This document shows positions 37,427 to 49,027 of a stretch of DNA of 64,000 nt, piece by piece; the stretch's first letter is position 1; every line of letters begins with the position of its first letter. Origin of the DNA: Colletes latitarsis. Taxonomy: Eukaryota; Arthropoda; Insecta; Hymenoptera; Colletidae. Below the pieces are notes generated by a model. It was not told the origin of the DNA, did no database searches, and worked only from the letters and a program-made list of their open reading frames with translations. Position numbers and translations under genes: made by a program. The DNA is taken from the NCBI RefSeq assembly GCF_051014445.1, contig NC_135146.1:4836001-4900000 (forward strand), written 5' to 3'.

Positions 37427-38958
37427 CTTGTTGGCCAGATCCTGGGCGTTTTCTGGTTTGGATCACGTAGTAATGTGGCACCACACTGCAACAGTGAGTT
37501 AAACCTGGATTCAATCTATATTTTAGAGGATAACACTGGTTAGGTCAAGGTTAGGTCTGGTATTTGCCATCATCTGACTCATACTTTCGCATTTTTCGCA
37601 TACTTGTTGGCTAGATCCTGGGAGCTTTCTGGTTTTGATCACGTAGTAATGCAGCACCACTCTGAAACAGTGAGCTAAACCAGGAATCAACCTATATTTT
37701 AGAGGATAACACTGGTTAGATCAGGGTTAGGTCTGGTATTTGCCATCATCTGGCTCATACGTTCGCAATTTTCGCATACTTGTTGGCCAGATCCTGGGCG
37801 TTTTCTGGTTTGGGACACGTAGTAATGTGGTTCCACACTGCAACAGTGAGTTAACCCTTGATTCAATCTATATTTTAGAGGATAACACCGGTTAGGTCAG
37901 AGTTAGGTCTGGTATTTGCCATCATCTGGCTCATACTTTCGCATTTTTCGCATACTTGTTGGCTAGATCCTGGGAGCTTTCTGGTTTGGATCACGTAGTA
38001 ATGTAGCACCACTCTGAAACAGTGAGCTAAACCTGGAATCAAGCTATATTTTAGAGGATAACACTGGTTAGGTCTGGATTAGGTCTGGTATTTGCCATCA
38101 TCTGGCTCATACTTTCGCATTTTTCGCATACTTGTTGGCCAGATCCTGGGCGTTTTCTGGTTTGGGTTAGGTAGTAATGTGGTACCACACTGCAACAGTG
38201 AGTCAAACCTGAATTCAATCTATATTTTAGAGGATAACACCGGTTAGGTCAGGTTTAGGTCTGGTATTTGCCATCATCTGGCTCATACTTTCGCATTTTT
38301 CGCATACTTGTTGGCCAGATCCTGGGCATTTTCTGGTTTGGATCACGTAGTAATGTGGCACCACACTGCAACAGTGAGTTAAACCTGGATTCAATCTATA
38401 TTTTAGAGGATAACACTGGTTAGGTCAAGGTTAGGTCTGGTATTTGCCATCATCTGGCTCATACTTTCGCATTTTTCACATACTTGTTGGCTAGATCCTG
38501 GGAGCTTTCTGGTTTTGATCACGTAGTAATGCAGCACCACTCTGAAACAGTGAGCTAAACCAGGAATCAATCTATATTTTAGAGGATAACACTGGTTAGA
38601 TCAGGGTTAGGTCTGGTATTTGCCATCATCTGGCTCATACGTTCGCATTTTTCGCATACTTGTTGACCAGATCCTGGGCGTTTTCTGGTTTGGGACACGT
38701 AGTAATGTGGTTCCACACTGCAACAGTGAGTTAACCCTTGATTCAATCTATATTTTAGAGGATAACACCGGTTAGGTCAGAGTTAGGTCTGGTATTTGCC
38801 ATCATCTGGCTCATACTTTCGCATTTTTCGCCTACCTGTTGGCCAGATCCTGGGCGTTTTCTGGTTTGTGTCACGTCGTAATGTGGTACCACGCTGCAAC
38901 AGTGAGTTAATCTTGGATACAATCTATACTTTAGAGGATGATAGCGGTTAGGTCAGGG

Positions 38959-40210
38959 TTAGGTCTGGTATTTGCCATCATCTGGGTCATACTTTCGCAT
39001 TTCTCGCATACTTGTTGACCAGATCCTGGGCGTTTTCTGGGTTGTATCGCGTAGTAATGTGGTACCACACAGAAACAGTGGGTTAAACCAGGATTCAATC
39101 TATATTTTAGAGCATAACACCGGTTAGGTCAGGGTTAGGTCTGGTATTTGCCATCATCTGGCTCATACTTTCGCATTTTTCGCATACTTGTTGGCTAGAT
39201 CCTGGGAGCTTTCTGGTTTGGATCACGTAGTAACGTAGCACCACTCTGATACAGTGAGCTAAACCTGGAATCAATCTATATTTTAGAGGATAACACTGGT
39301 TTGGTCAGGATTAGGTCTGGTATTTGCCATCATCTGGCTCATACTTTCGCATTTTTCGCATACTTGTTGCCCAGATCCTGGGCGTTTTCTGGTTTGGGTT
39401 AGGTAGTAATGTGGTACCACACTGCAACAGTGAGTCAAACCTGAATTCAATCTATATTTTAGAGGATAACACCGGTTAGGTCAGGGTTAGGTCTGGTATT
39501 TGCCATCATCTGGCTCATACTTTCGCATTTTTCGCATAATTGTTGGCCAGATCCTGGGCGTTTGCTGGTTTGGATCACGTAGTAATGTGGTTCCACGCTG
39601 CAACAGTGAGTTAAACCTGGATTCAATCTATATTTTAGAGGATAACACCGCTTAGGATTGGGTTAGGTCTGGTATTTGCCATCATCTGGGTCATACTTTC
39701 GCATTTCTCGCATACTTGTTGACCAGATCCTGGGCGTTTTCTGGGTTGTATCGCGTAGTAATGTGGTACCACACAGAAACAGTGGGTTAAACCAGGATTC
39801 AATCTATATTTTAGAGCATAACACCGGTTAGGTCAGGGTTAGGTCTGGTATTTGCCATCATCTGGCTCATACTTTCGCATTTTTCGCATACTTGTTGGCT
39901 AGATCCTGGGAGCTTTCTGGTTTGGATCACGTAGTAACGTAGCACCACTCTGATATAGTGAGCTAAACCTGGAATCAATCTATATTTTAGAGGATAACAC
40001 TGGTTTGGTCAGGATTAGGTCTGGTATTTGCCATCATCTGGCTCATACTTTCGCATTTTTCGCATACTTGTTGCCCAGATCCTGGGCGTTTTCTGGTTTG
40101 GGTTAGGTAGTAATGTGGTACCACACTGCAACAGTGAGTCAAACCTGAATTCAATCTATATTTTAGAGGATAACACCGGTTAGGTCAGGGTTAGGTCTGG
40201 TATTTGCCAT
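38959..40210 (+). repeat. 4-monomer tandem duplication (704 bp)
   Basis: GGGTTGTATCGCGTAG lies at about 39039 and 39743, and TTAGGTCTGG with CATCTGGGTCAT at 38959 and 39663, a 704-bp step. The second copy joins a CTTAGGATTGGG start to the F-type body, so the joint lies in the 11-mer segment of the monomer. The match is lost near 40210 at CATCGGGCTAATAC. Confidence 0.85.
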
Positions 40211-42968
40211 CATCGGGCTAATACTTTCGCATTTTTCGCATACTTGTTGGCCAGATCCTGGGCGTTTTCTGGTTTGGATCACGTAGTAATGTGGCACCCC
40301 ACTGCAACAGTGAGTTAAACCTGGATTCAATCTATATTTTAGAGTATAACACTGGTTAGGTCAGGGTTAGGTCTGATATTTGCCATCATCTTGCTCATAC
40401 TTTCGCATTTTTCGCATACTTGTTGGCCAGATCCTGGGCGTTTTCTGGTTTGGGTCACGTAGTAATGTGGTTCCACACTGCAACAGTGAGTCAAACCTGA
40501 ATTCAATCTATATTTTAGAGGATAACACCGGTTAGGTCAGGGTTAGGTCTGGTATTTGCCATCATCTGGCTCATACTTTCGCATTTTTCGCATAATTGTT
40601 GGCCAGATCCTGGGCGTTTGCTGGTTTGGATCACGTAGTAATGTGGTTCCACGCTGCAACAGTGAGTTAAACCTGGATTCAATCTATATTTTAGAGGATA
40701 ACACCGCTTAGGATTGGGTTAGGTCTGGTATTTGCCATCATCGGGCTAATACTTTCGCATTTTTTGCATACTTGTTGGCCAGATCCTGGGCGTTTTCTGG
40801 TTTGGATCACGTAGTAATGTGGCACCCCACTGCAACAGTGAATTAAACCTGGATTCAATCTATATTTTAGAGTATAGCACTGATTAGGTCAGGGTTAGGT
40901 CTGATATTTGCCATCATCTGGCTCATACTTTCGCATTTTTCGCATACTTGTTGGCCAGATCCTGGGCGTTTTCTGGTTTGGATCACGTAGTAATGTGGCA
41001 CCCCACTGCAACAGTGAGTTAAACCTGGATTCAATCTATATTTTAGAGTATAACACTGGTTAGGTCAGGGTTAGGTCTGATATTTGCCATCATCTGGCTC
41101 ATACTTTCGCATTTTTCGCATACTTGTTGGCCAGATCCTGGGCGTTTTCTGGTTTGGGTTAGGTAGTAATGTGGTACCACACTGCAACAGTGAGTCAAAC
41201 CTGAATTCAATCTATATTTTAGAGGATAACACCGGTTAGGTCAGGGTTAGGTCTGGTATTTGCCATCATCTGGCTCATACTTTCGCATTTTTCGCATACT
41301 TGTTGGCCAGATCCTGGGAGCTTTCTGGTTTGGATCACGTAGTAATGTGGTTCCACACTGCAACAGTGAGTTAAACCCGGATTGAATCTATCTTTTAGTG
41401 GATAACACCGGTTACGATTGGGTTAGGTCTGGTATTTGCCATTCACTGGCTCATACTTTCGCATTTTTCGTATAATTGTTGGCCAGATCCTGGGCGCTTT
41501 CTGGTTTGGATCACGTAGTAATGTAGCACCACTCTGAAACAGTGAGTTAAACCTGGATTCAATCTATATTTTAGAGGATAACAACGGTTAGGTCAGGGTT
41601 AGGTCTGGTATTTGCCATCATGTGGCTCATACTTTCGCATTTTTCGCATACTTGTTGGCCTGATCTTGGGCGTTTGCTGGTTTGGATCACGTAGTAATGT
41701 GGTTCCACACTGCAACAGTGAGCTAAACCTGGAATCAATCTATATTTTAGAGGATAACACTGGTTAGGTCAGGATTAGGTCTGGTATTTGCCTTCATCTG
41801 GCTCATACTTTCGCATTTTTCGCATACTTGTTGGCCAGATCCTGGGCGTTTTCTGGTTTGGATCACGTAGTAATGTGGTTCCACACTGCAACAGTGAGTT
41901 AAACCTGGATTCAATCTATATTTTAGAGGATAACAACGGTTAGGTCAGGGTTAGGTCTGGTATTTGCCATCATCTGGCTCATACTTTCGCTTTTTTCGCA
42001 TACTTGTTGGCCAGATCCTGGGCGTTTTCTGGGTTGGATCAGGTAGTAGTGTGGTACCGCACTGAAACTGTGAGTTAATCCTGGATTCGATCTATATATT
42101 GAAAGGGTAACACCGGTTAGGTTTGGGTTAGGTCTGGTATTTGCCATCATCTGGCTCATACTTTCGCATTTTTCGCATACTTGTTGGCCAGATCCTGGGC
42201 GTTTTCTGGTCTGGATCACGTAGTAATGAGGTACCACACTGAAACAGTGAGTTAATCCTGGATTCGATCTATATATTGAAAGGGTAACACCGGTTAGGTT
42301 TGAGTTAGGTCTTGTATTTGCCATCATCTGGCTCATACTTTCGCATTTTTCGCATACTTGTTGGCCAGATCCTGGGCGCTTTCTGGTTTGGATCACGTAG
42401 TAATGTAGCACCACTCTGAAAGAGTGAGTTAAACCTGGATTCAATCTATATTTTAGAGGATAACACTGGTTAGGTCAGGATTAGGTCTGGTATTTGCCAT
42501 CATCTGGCTCATACTTTCGCATTTTTCGCATACTTGTTGGCCAGATCCTGGGCGTTTTCTGGTCTGGATCACGTAGTAATGAGGTACCACACTGTAACAG
42601 TGAGTTAATCCTGGATTCGATCTATATATTGAAAGGGTAACACCGGTTAGGTTTGAGTTAGGTCTTGTATTTGCCATCATCTGGCTCATACTTTCGCATT
42701 TTTCGCATACTTTTTGGCCAGACCCTGGGCGTTTTCTGGTTTGGATCACGTCGTAATGTGGTACCACACTGAAACAGTGAGTTAATCCCGGATTTGATCT
42801 ATATATTAGAAGGGTAACACCAGTTAGGATTGGGTTAGGTCTGGTATTTGCCATCATCTGGCTCATCCTTTCGCCTTTTGCACCTACTTGTTGGCCAGAT
42901 CCTGGGCGTTTTCTGGCTTGGATCACGTAGTAATGTGGTTCCACACTGCAACAGTGAGCTAAACCTGG
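40211..42968 (+). repeat. Satellite mosaic with trimer and 353-bp dimer steps
   Basis: CATCGGGCTAATAC occurs at 40211 and 40739 (528 bp, three monomers), with CACCCCACTGC marking several neighbours. From 41923 to 42968, 177-bp TATATATTGAAAGGG monomers recur; GAGTTAGGTCTTGTATT appears twice about 353 bp apart near 42302 and 42655. Satellite only. Confidence 0.8.
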
Positions 42969-44729
42969 AATCAATCTATATTTTAGAGGATAACACTGGT
43001 TAGGTCAGGATTAGGTCTGGTATTTGCCATCATCTGGCTCATGCTTTCGCATTTTTCGCATACTTGTTGGCCAGATCCTGGGCGTTTTCTGGTTTGGATC
43101 ACGTAGTAATGTGGTTCCACACTGCAACAGTGAGTTAAACCTGGATTCAATCTATATTTTAGAGGATAACACCGGTTAGGTCAGGGTTAGGTCTGGTGTT
43201 TGCCATCATCTGGCTCATACTTTCGCATTTTTCGCATACTTGTTGGACAGATCCTGGGCGTTTTCTGGTTTGGGTCACGTAGTAATGTGGTTCCACACTG
43301 CAAGAGTGAGTTAAACCTGGATTCAATCTATATTTTAGAGGATAACACCGGTTAGGTCAGGGTTAGGTCTGGTGTTTGCCATCATCTGGCTCACACTTTC
43401 GCATTTTTCGCATACTTGTTGGCCAGATCCTGGGCGTTTTCTGGTTTGGATCACGTAGTAATGTGGTTCCACACTGCAACAGTGAGCTAAACCTGGAATC
43501 AATCTATATTTTAGAGGATAACACTGGATAGGTCAGGATTAGGTCTGGTATTTGACATCATCTGGCTCATACTTTCGCATTTTTCACATACTTGTTGGCC
43601 AGATCCTGGGCGTTTTCTGGTTTGGGTTAGGTAGTAATGTGGTACCACACTGCAACAGTGAGTCAAACCTGAATTCAATCTATATTTTAGAGGATAACAC
43701 CGGTTAGGATTGGGTTAGGTCTGGTATTTGCCTTCATCTGGCTCATACTTTCGAATTTTTCGCATACTTGTTGGCCAGATCCTGGGCGTTTTCTGGTTTG
43801 GATCACGTAGTAATGTGGCACCACTCTGAAACAGTGAGTTAAACCTGGATTCAATCTATATTTTAGAGGATAACAACGGTTAGGTCAGGGTTAGGTCTGG
43901 TATTTGCCATCATCTGGCTCATACTTTCGCATTTTTCGCATACTTGTTGGCCTGATCCAGGGCGTATTCTGGGTTGGATCAGGTAGTAGTGTGGTACTGC
44001 CCTGAAACTGTGAGTTAATCCTGGATTCGATCTATATATTGAAAGGGTAACACCGGTTAGGATTGGGTTAGGTCTGGTATTTGCCATCATCTGGCTCATA
44101 CTTTCGCATTTTTCGCATACTTGATGGCCAGATCCTGGGCGTTTTCTGGTCTGGATCACGTAGTAATGAGGTACCACACTGAAACAGTGAGTTAATCCTG
44201 GATTCGATCTATATATTGAAAGGGTAACACCGGTTAGGTTTGAGTTAGGTCTGGTATTTGCCATCATCTGGCTCATACTTACGCATTTTTCGCATACTTG
44301 TTGGCTAGATCCTGGGCGTTTTCGGTTTGGATCACGTAGTAATGTCGCACCACACTGCAACAGTGAGTTAAACCTGGATTCAATCTATATTTTAGAGGAT
44401 AACACTGGTTATGTCAGGGTTAGGTCTGGTATTTTCTATAATCTGGCTCATGCTTTCGCATTTTTCGCATACTTGTTGGCCAGATCCTGGGCGTTTTCTG
44501 GTTTGGATCACGTATTAATGTGGTTCCACACTGCAACAGTGAGTTAAACCTGGATTCAATCTATATTTTAGAGGATAACACCGGTTAGGTCAGGGTTGGG
44601 TCTGGTGTTTGCCATCATCTGGCTCATACTTTCGCAATTTTCGCATACTTGTTGGCTAGATCCTGGGAGCTTTCTGGTTTGGATCACGTAGTAATGTAGC
44701 ACCACTCTGAAACAGTGAGCTAAACCTGG
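42969..44729 (+). repeat. 10-mer higher-order repeat, copy 1 (1761 bp)
   Basis: Starts at the AATCAATC-type monomer at 42969. The landmark GGCTCACACTTTCGC (CACTTTC at 43394) returns at 45155, and a long minus-strand open frame at 43863-44360 returns at 45624-46121, all at 1761 bases (10 monomers plus 1, from one 177-bp member balanced against other length variants). The predicted frames in the two copies are identical, so the copies are very close. Confidence 0.92.
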
Positions 44730-46490
44730 AATCAATCTCTATTTTAGAGGATAACACTGGTTAGGTCAGGATTAGGTCTGGTATTTGCCATCATCTGGCT
44801 CATGCTTTCGCATTTTTCGCATACTTGTTGGCCAGATCCTGGGCGTTTTCTGGTTTGGATCACGTAGTAATGTGGTTCCACACTGCAACAGTGAGTTAAA
44901 CCTGGATTCAATCTATATTTTAGAGGATAACACCGGTTAGGTCAGGGTTAGGTCTGGTGTTTGCCATCATCTGGCTCATACTTTCGCATTTTTCGCATAC
45001 TTGTTGGCCAGATCCTGGGCGTTTTCTGGTTTGGGTCACGTAGTAATGTGGTTCCACACTGCAAGAGTGAGTTAAACCTGGATTCAATCTATATTTTAGA
45101 GGATAACACCGGTTAGGTCAGGGTTAGGTCTGGTGTTTGCCATCATCTGGCTCACACTTTCGCATTTTTCGCATACTTGTTGGCCAGATCCTGGGCGTTT
45201 TCTGGTTTGGATCACGTAGTAATGTGGTTCCACACTGCAACAGTGAGCTAAACCTGGAATCAATCTATATTTTAGAGGATAACACTGGATAGGTCAGGAT
45301 TAGGTCTGGTATTTGACATCATCTGGCTCATACTTTCGCATTTTTCACATACTTGTTGGCCAGATCCTGGGCGTTTTCTGGTTTGGGTTAGGTAGTAATG
45401 TGGTACCACACTGCAACAGTGAGTCAAACCTGAATTCAATCTATATTTTAGAGGATAACACCGGTTAGGATTGGGTTAGGTCTGGTATTTGCCTTCATCT
45501 GGCTCATACTTTCGAATTTTTCGCATACTTGTTGGCCAGATCCTGGGCGTTTTCTGGTTTGGATCACGTAGTAATGTGGCACCACTCTGAAACAGTGAGT
45601 TAAACCTGGATTCAATCTATATTTTAGAGGATAACAACGGTTAGGTCAGGGTTAGGTCTGGTATTTGCCATCATCTGGCTCATACTTTCGCATTTTTCGC
45701 ATACTTGTTGGCCTGATCCAGGGCGTATTCTGGGTTGGATCAGGTAGTAGTGTGGTACTGCCCTGAAACTGTGAGTTAATCCTGGATTCGATCTATATAT
45801 TGAAAGGGTAACACCGGTTAGGATTGGGTTAGGTCTGGTATTTGCCATCATCTGGCTCATACTTTCGCATTTTTCGCATACTTGATGGCCAGATCCTGGG
45901 CGTTTTCTGGTCTGGATCACGTAGTAATGAGGTACCACACTGAAACAGTGAGTTAATCCTGGATTCGATCTATATATTGAAAGGGTAACACCGGTTAGGT
46001 TTGAGTTAGGTCTGGTATTTGCCATCATCTGGCTCATACTTACGCATTTTTCGCATACTTGTTGGCTAGATCCTGGGCGTTTTCGGTTTGGATCACGTAG
46101 TAATGTCGCACCACACTGCAACAGTGAGTTAAACCTGGATTCAATCTATATTTTAGAGGATAACACTGGTTATGTCAGGGTTAGGTCTGGTATTTTCTAT
46201 AATCTGGCTCATGCTTTCGCATTTTTCGCATACTTGTTGGCCAGATCCTGGGCGTTTTCTGGTTTGGATCACGTATTAATGTGGTTCCACACTGCAACAG
46301 TGAGTTAAACCTGGATTCAATCTATATTTTAGAGGATAACACCGGTTAGGTCAGGGTTGGGTCTGGTGTTTGCCATCATCTGGCTCATACTTTCGCAATT
46401 TTCGCATACTTGTTGGCTAGATCCTGGGAGCTTTCTGGTTTGGATCACGTAGTAATGTAGCACCACTCTGAAACAGTGAGCTAAACCTGG
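44730..46490 (+). repeat. 10-mer higher-order repeat, copy 2 (1761 bp)
   Basis: Second tandem copy; a third would start at 46491, and its first bases (AATCAATCTCTATTTTAG) do continue the pattern before the order changes at GGTCCAGTATTTGCC. A further, partial copy of the same content begins near 49028 at an offset of 3696 (21 monomers) from about 45332. Confidence 0.92.
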
Positions 46491-49027
46491 AATCAATCTC
46501 TATTTTAGAGGATAACACTGGTTAGGTCAGGATTAGGTCCAGTATTTGCCATCATCTGGCGCATACTTTCGCATTTTTCGCATACTTGTTGGCCAGATCC
46601 TGGGCGTTTTCTGGTTTGGGTTAGGTAGTAATGTGGTACCACACTGCAACAGTGAGTCAAACCTGAATTCAATCTATATTTTAGAGGATAACACCGGTTA
46701 GGTCAGGGTTAGGTCTGGTATTTGCCATCATCTGGCTCATGCTTTGGCATTTTTCGCATACTTGTTGGCCACATCCTGGACGTTTTCTGGTTTGGAACAC
46801 GTAGTAATGTGGTACCACTCTGAGACAGTGAGTTACACCTGTATTCAATCTATATTTTAGAGGATAACACCGGTTAGGTCAGGGTTAGGTCTGGAATTTG
46901 CCATCATCTGGCTCATACTTTCGCATTTTTCGCATACTTCTTGGCCAGATCCTGGGCGTTTTCGGTTTGGATCACGTAGTAATGTCGCACCACACTGCAA
47001 CAGTGAGTTAAACCTGGATTCAATCTATATTTTAGAGGATAACACCGGTTAGGTCAGGGTTAGGTCTGGTATTTGCCATCATGTGGCTCATACTTTCGCA
47101 TTTTTCGCATACTTGTTGGCTAGATCCTGGGTGCTTTCTGGTTTGGATCACGTAGTAATGTAGCACCACTCTGAAACAGTGAGATAAACCTGGAATCAAT
47201 CTATATTTTAGAGGATAACACTGGTTAGGTCAGGATTAGGTCTGGTATTTGCCATCATCTGGCTCATACTTTCGCATATTTCGCATACTTGTTGGCCAGA
47301 TCCTGGGCGTTTTCTGGTTTGGGTTAGGTAGTAATGTGGTACCACACTGCAACAGTGATTCAAACCTGAATTCAATCTATATTTTAGAGGATAACACCGG
47401 TTAGGTCAGGGTTAGGTCTGGTATTTGCCATCATCTGGCTCATACTTTCGCATTTTTCGCATACTTGTTGGCTAGATCCTGGGAGTTTTCTGGTTTTGAT
47501 CACGTAGTAATGTAGCACCACTCTGAAACAGTGAGCTAAACCTGGATTCAATCTATATTTTAGAGGATAACACTGGTTAGGTCAGGATTAGGTCTGGTAT
47601 TTGCCATCATCTGGCTCATGCTTTCGCATTTTTCGCATACTTGTTGGCCAGATCCTGGGCGTTTTCTGGTTTGGATCACGTAGTAATGTGGTTCCACACT
47701 GCAACAGTGAGTTAAACCTGGATTCAATCTATATTTTAGAGGATAACACCGGTTAGGTCAGGGTTAGGTCTGGTGTTTGCCATCATCTGGCTCATACTTT
47801 CGCATTTTTCGCATACTTGTTGGCCAGATCCTGGGCGTTTTCTGGTTTGGGTCACGTAGTAATGTGGTTCCACACTGCAAGAGTGAGTTAAACCTGGATT
47901 CAATCTATATTTTAGAGGATAACACCGGTTAGGTCAGGGTTAGGTCTGGTGTTTGCCATCATCTGGCTCACACTTTCGCATTTTTCGCATACTTGTTGGC
48001 CAGATCCTGGGCGTTTTCTGGTTTGGATCACGTAGTAATGTGGTTCCACACTGCAACAGTGAGCTAAACCTGGAATCAATCTATATTTTAGAGGATAACA
48101 CTGGATAGGTCAGGATTAGGTCTGGTATTTGACATCATCTGGCTCATACTTTCGCATTTTTCACATACTTGTTGGCCAGATCCTGGGCGTTTTCTGGTTT
48201 GGGTTAGGTAGTAATGTGGTACCACACTGCAACAGTGAGTCAAACCTGAATTCAATCTATATTTTAGAGGATAACACCGGTTAGGATTGGGTTAGGTCTG
48301 GTATTTGCCTTCATCTGGCTCATACTTTCGAATTTTTCGCATACTTGTTGGCCAGATCCTGGGCGTTTTCTGGTTTGGATCACGTAGTAATGTGGCACCA
48401 CTCTGAAACAGTGAGTTAAACCTGGATTCAATCTATATTTTAGAGGATAACAACGGTTAGGTCAGGGTTAGGTCTGGTATTTGCCATCATCTGGCTCATA
48501 CTTTCGCATTTTTCGCATACTTGATGGCCAGATCCTGGGCGTTTTCTGGTCTGGATCACGTAGTAATGAGGTACCACACTGAAACAGTGAGTTAATCCTG
48601 GATTCGATCTATATATTGAAAGGGTAACACCGGTTAGGTTTGAGTTAGGTCTGGTATTTGCCATCATCTGGCTCATACTTACGCATTTTTCGCATACTTG
48701 TTGGCTAGATCCTGGGCGTTTTCGGTTTGGATCACGTAGTAATGTCGCACCACACTGCAACGGTGAGTTAAACCTGGATTCAATCTATATTTTAGAGGAT
48801 AACACTGGTTATGTCAGGGTTAGGTCTGGTATTTTCTATAATCTGGCTCATGCTTTCGCATTTTTCGCATACTTGTTGGCCAGATCCTGGGCGTTTTCTG
48901 GTTTGGATCACGTAGTAATGTGGCACCACTCTGAAACAGTGAGTTAAACCTGGATTCAATCTATATTTTAGAGGATAACAACGGTTAGGTCAGGGTTAGG
49001 TCTGGTATTTGCCATCATCTGGCTCAT
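46491..49027 (+). repeat. First half of the large right-hand block, with the five-monomer difference
   Basis: From about 46670 to 48510 it matches 57.41-59.24 kb at an offset of 10733 (GGCCACATCCTGG at 46769 and 57502; CACTTTC landmark at 47971 and 58704). Between about 48510 and 49390 lie five monomers (880 bp) that the other copy does not have, after which the offset drops to 9853. Satellite only. Confidence 0.85.

Larger units (their letters stand above)
37333..37508 (+). repeat. Reference monomer, 176 bp, close to consensus
   Basis: This copy differs from my by-eye consensus mainly by GGCACC in place of GGTACC in the dyad module. In order it holds an AT-rich start, a pair of 11-mers at 37363-37384, a pair of TTTCGCAT-based 9-mers at 37409-37426, the segment GGCCAGATCCTGGGCG, then TTTGGATCACGTAG, and the CACTGCAACAGTG hairpin near the end. 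The consensus is about 44% GC by my count (77 of 176). Its five CpGs lie in ACACCGG, TTTCGCA (twice), GGGCGTTT and TCACGTAG. It serves as a numbering reference for the other entries. Confidence 0.95.
37333..38831 (+). repeat. 5-monomer tandem duplication (880 bp)
   Basis: AATGCAGCACCACTC occurs at about 37649 and 38529, an 880-bp step (5 x 176). Copy 1 is about 37333-38212. Copy 2 starts at 38213 and its match ends near 38831, where TTTTCGCCTACCTGTTGG replaces TTTTCGCATACTTGTTGG. Small differences between copies (CATCTGACTC against CATCTGGCTC; GTTGGCCAG against GTTGACCAG) show limited divergence. Confidence 0.85.

Noticed and set aside
37430..37450. CENP-B box in CTTGTTGGCCAGATCCTGGG
   Set aside because: It shares CTT and GTTGG with the mammalian box but lacks the conserved core pattern NTTCGNNNNANNCGGGN, in particular TTCG and CGGG.
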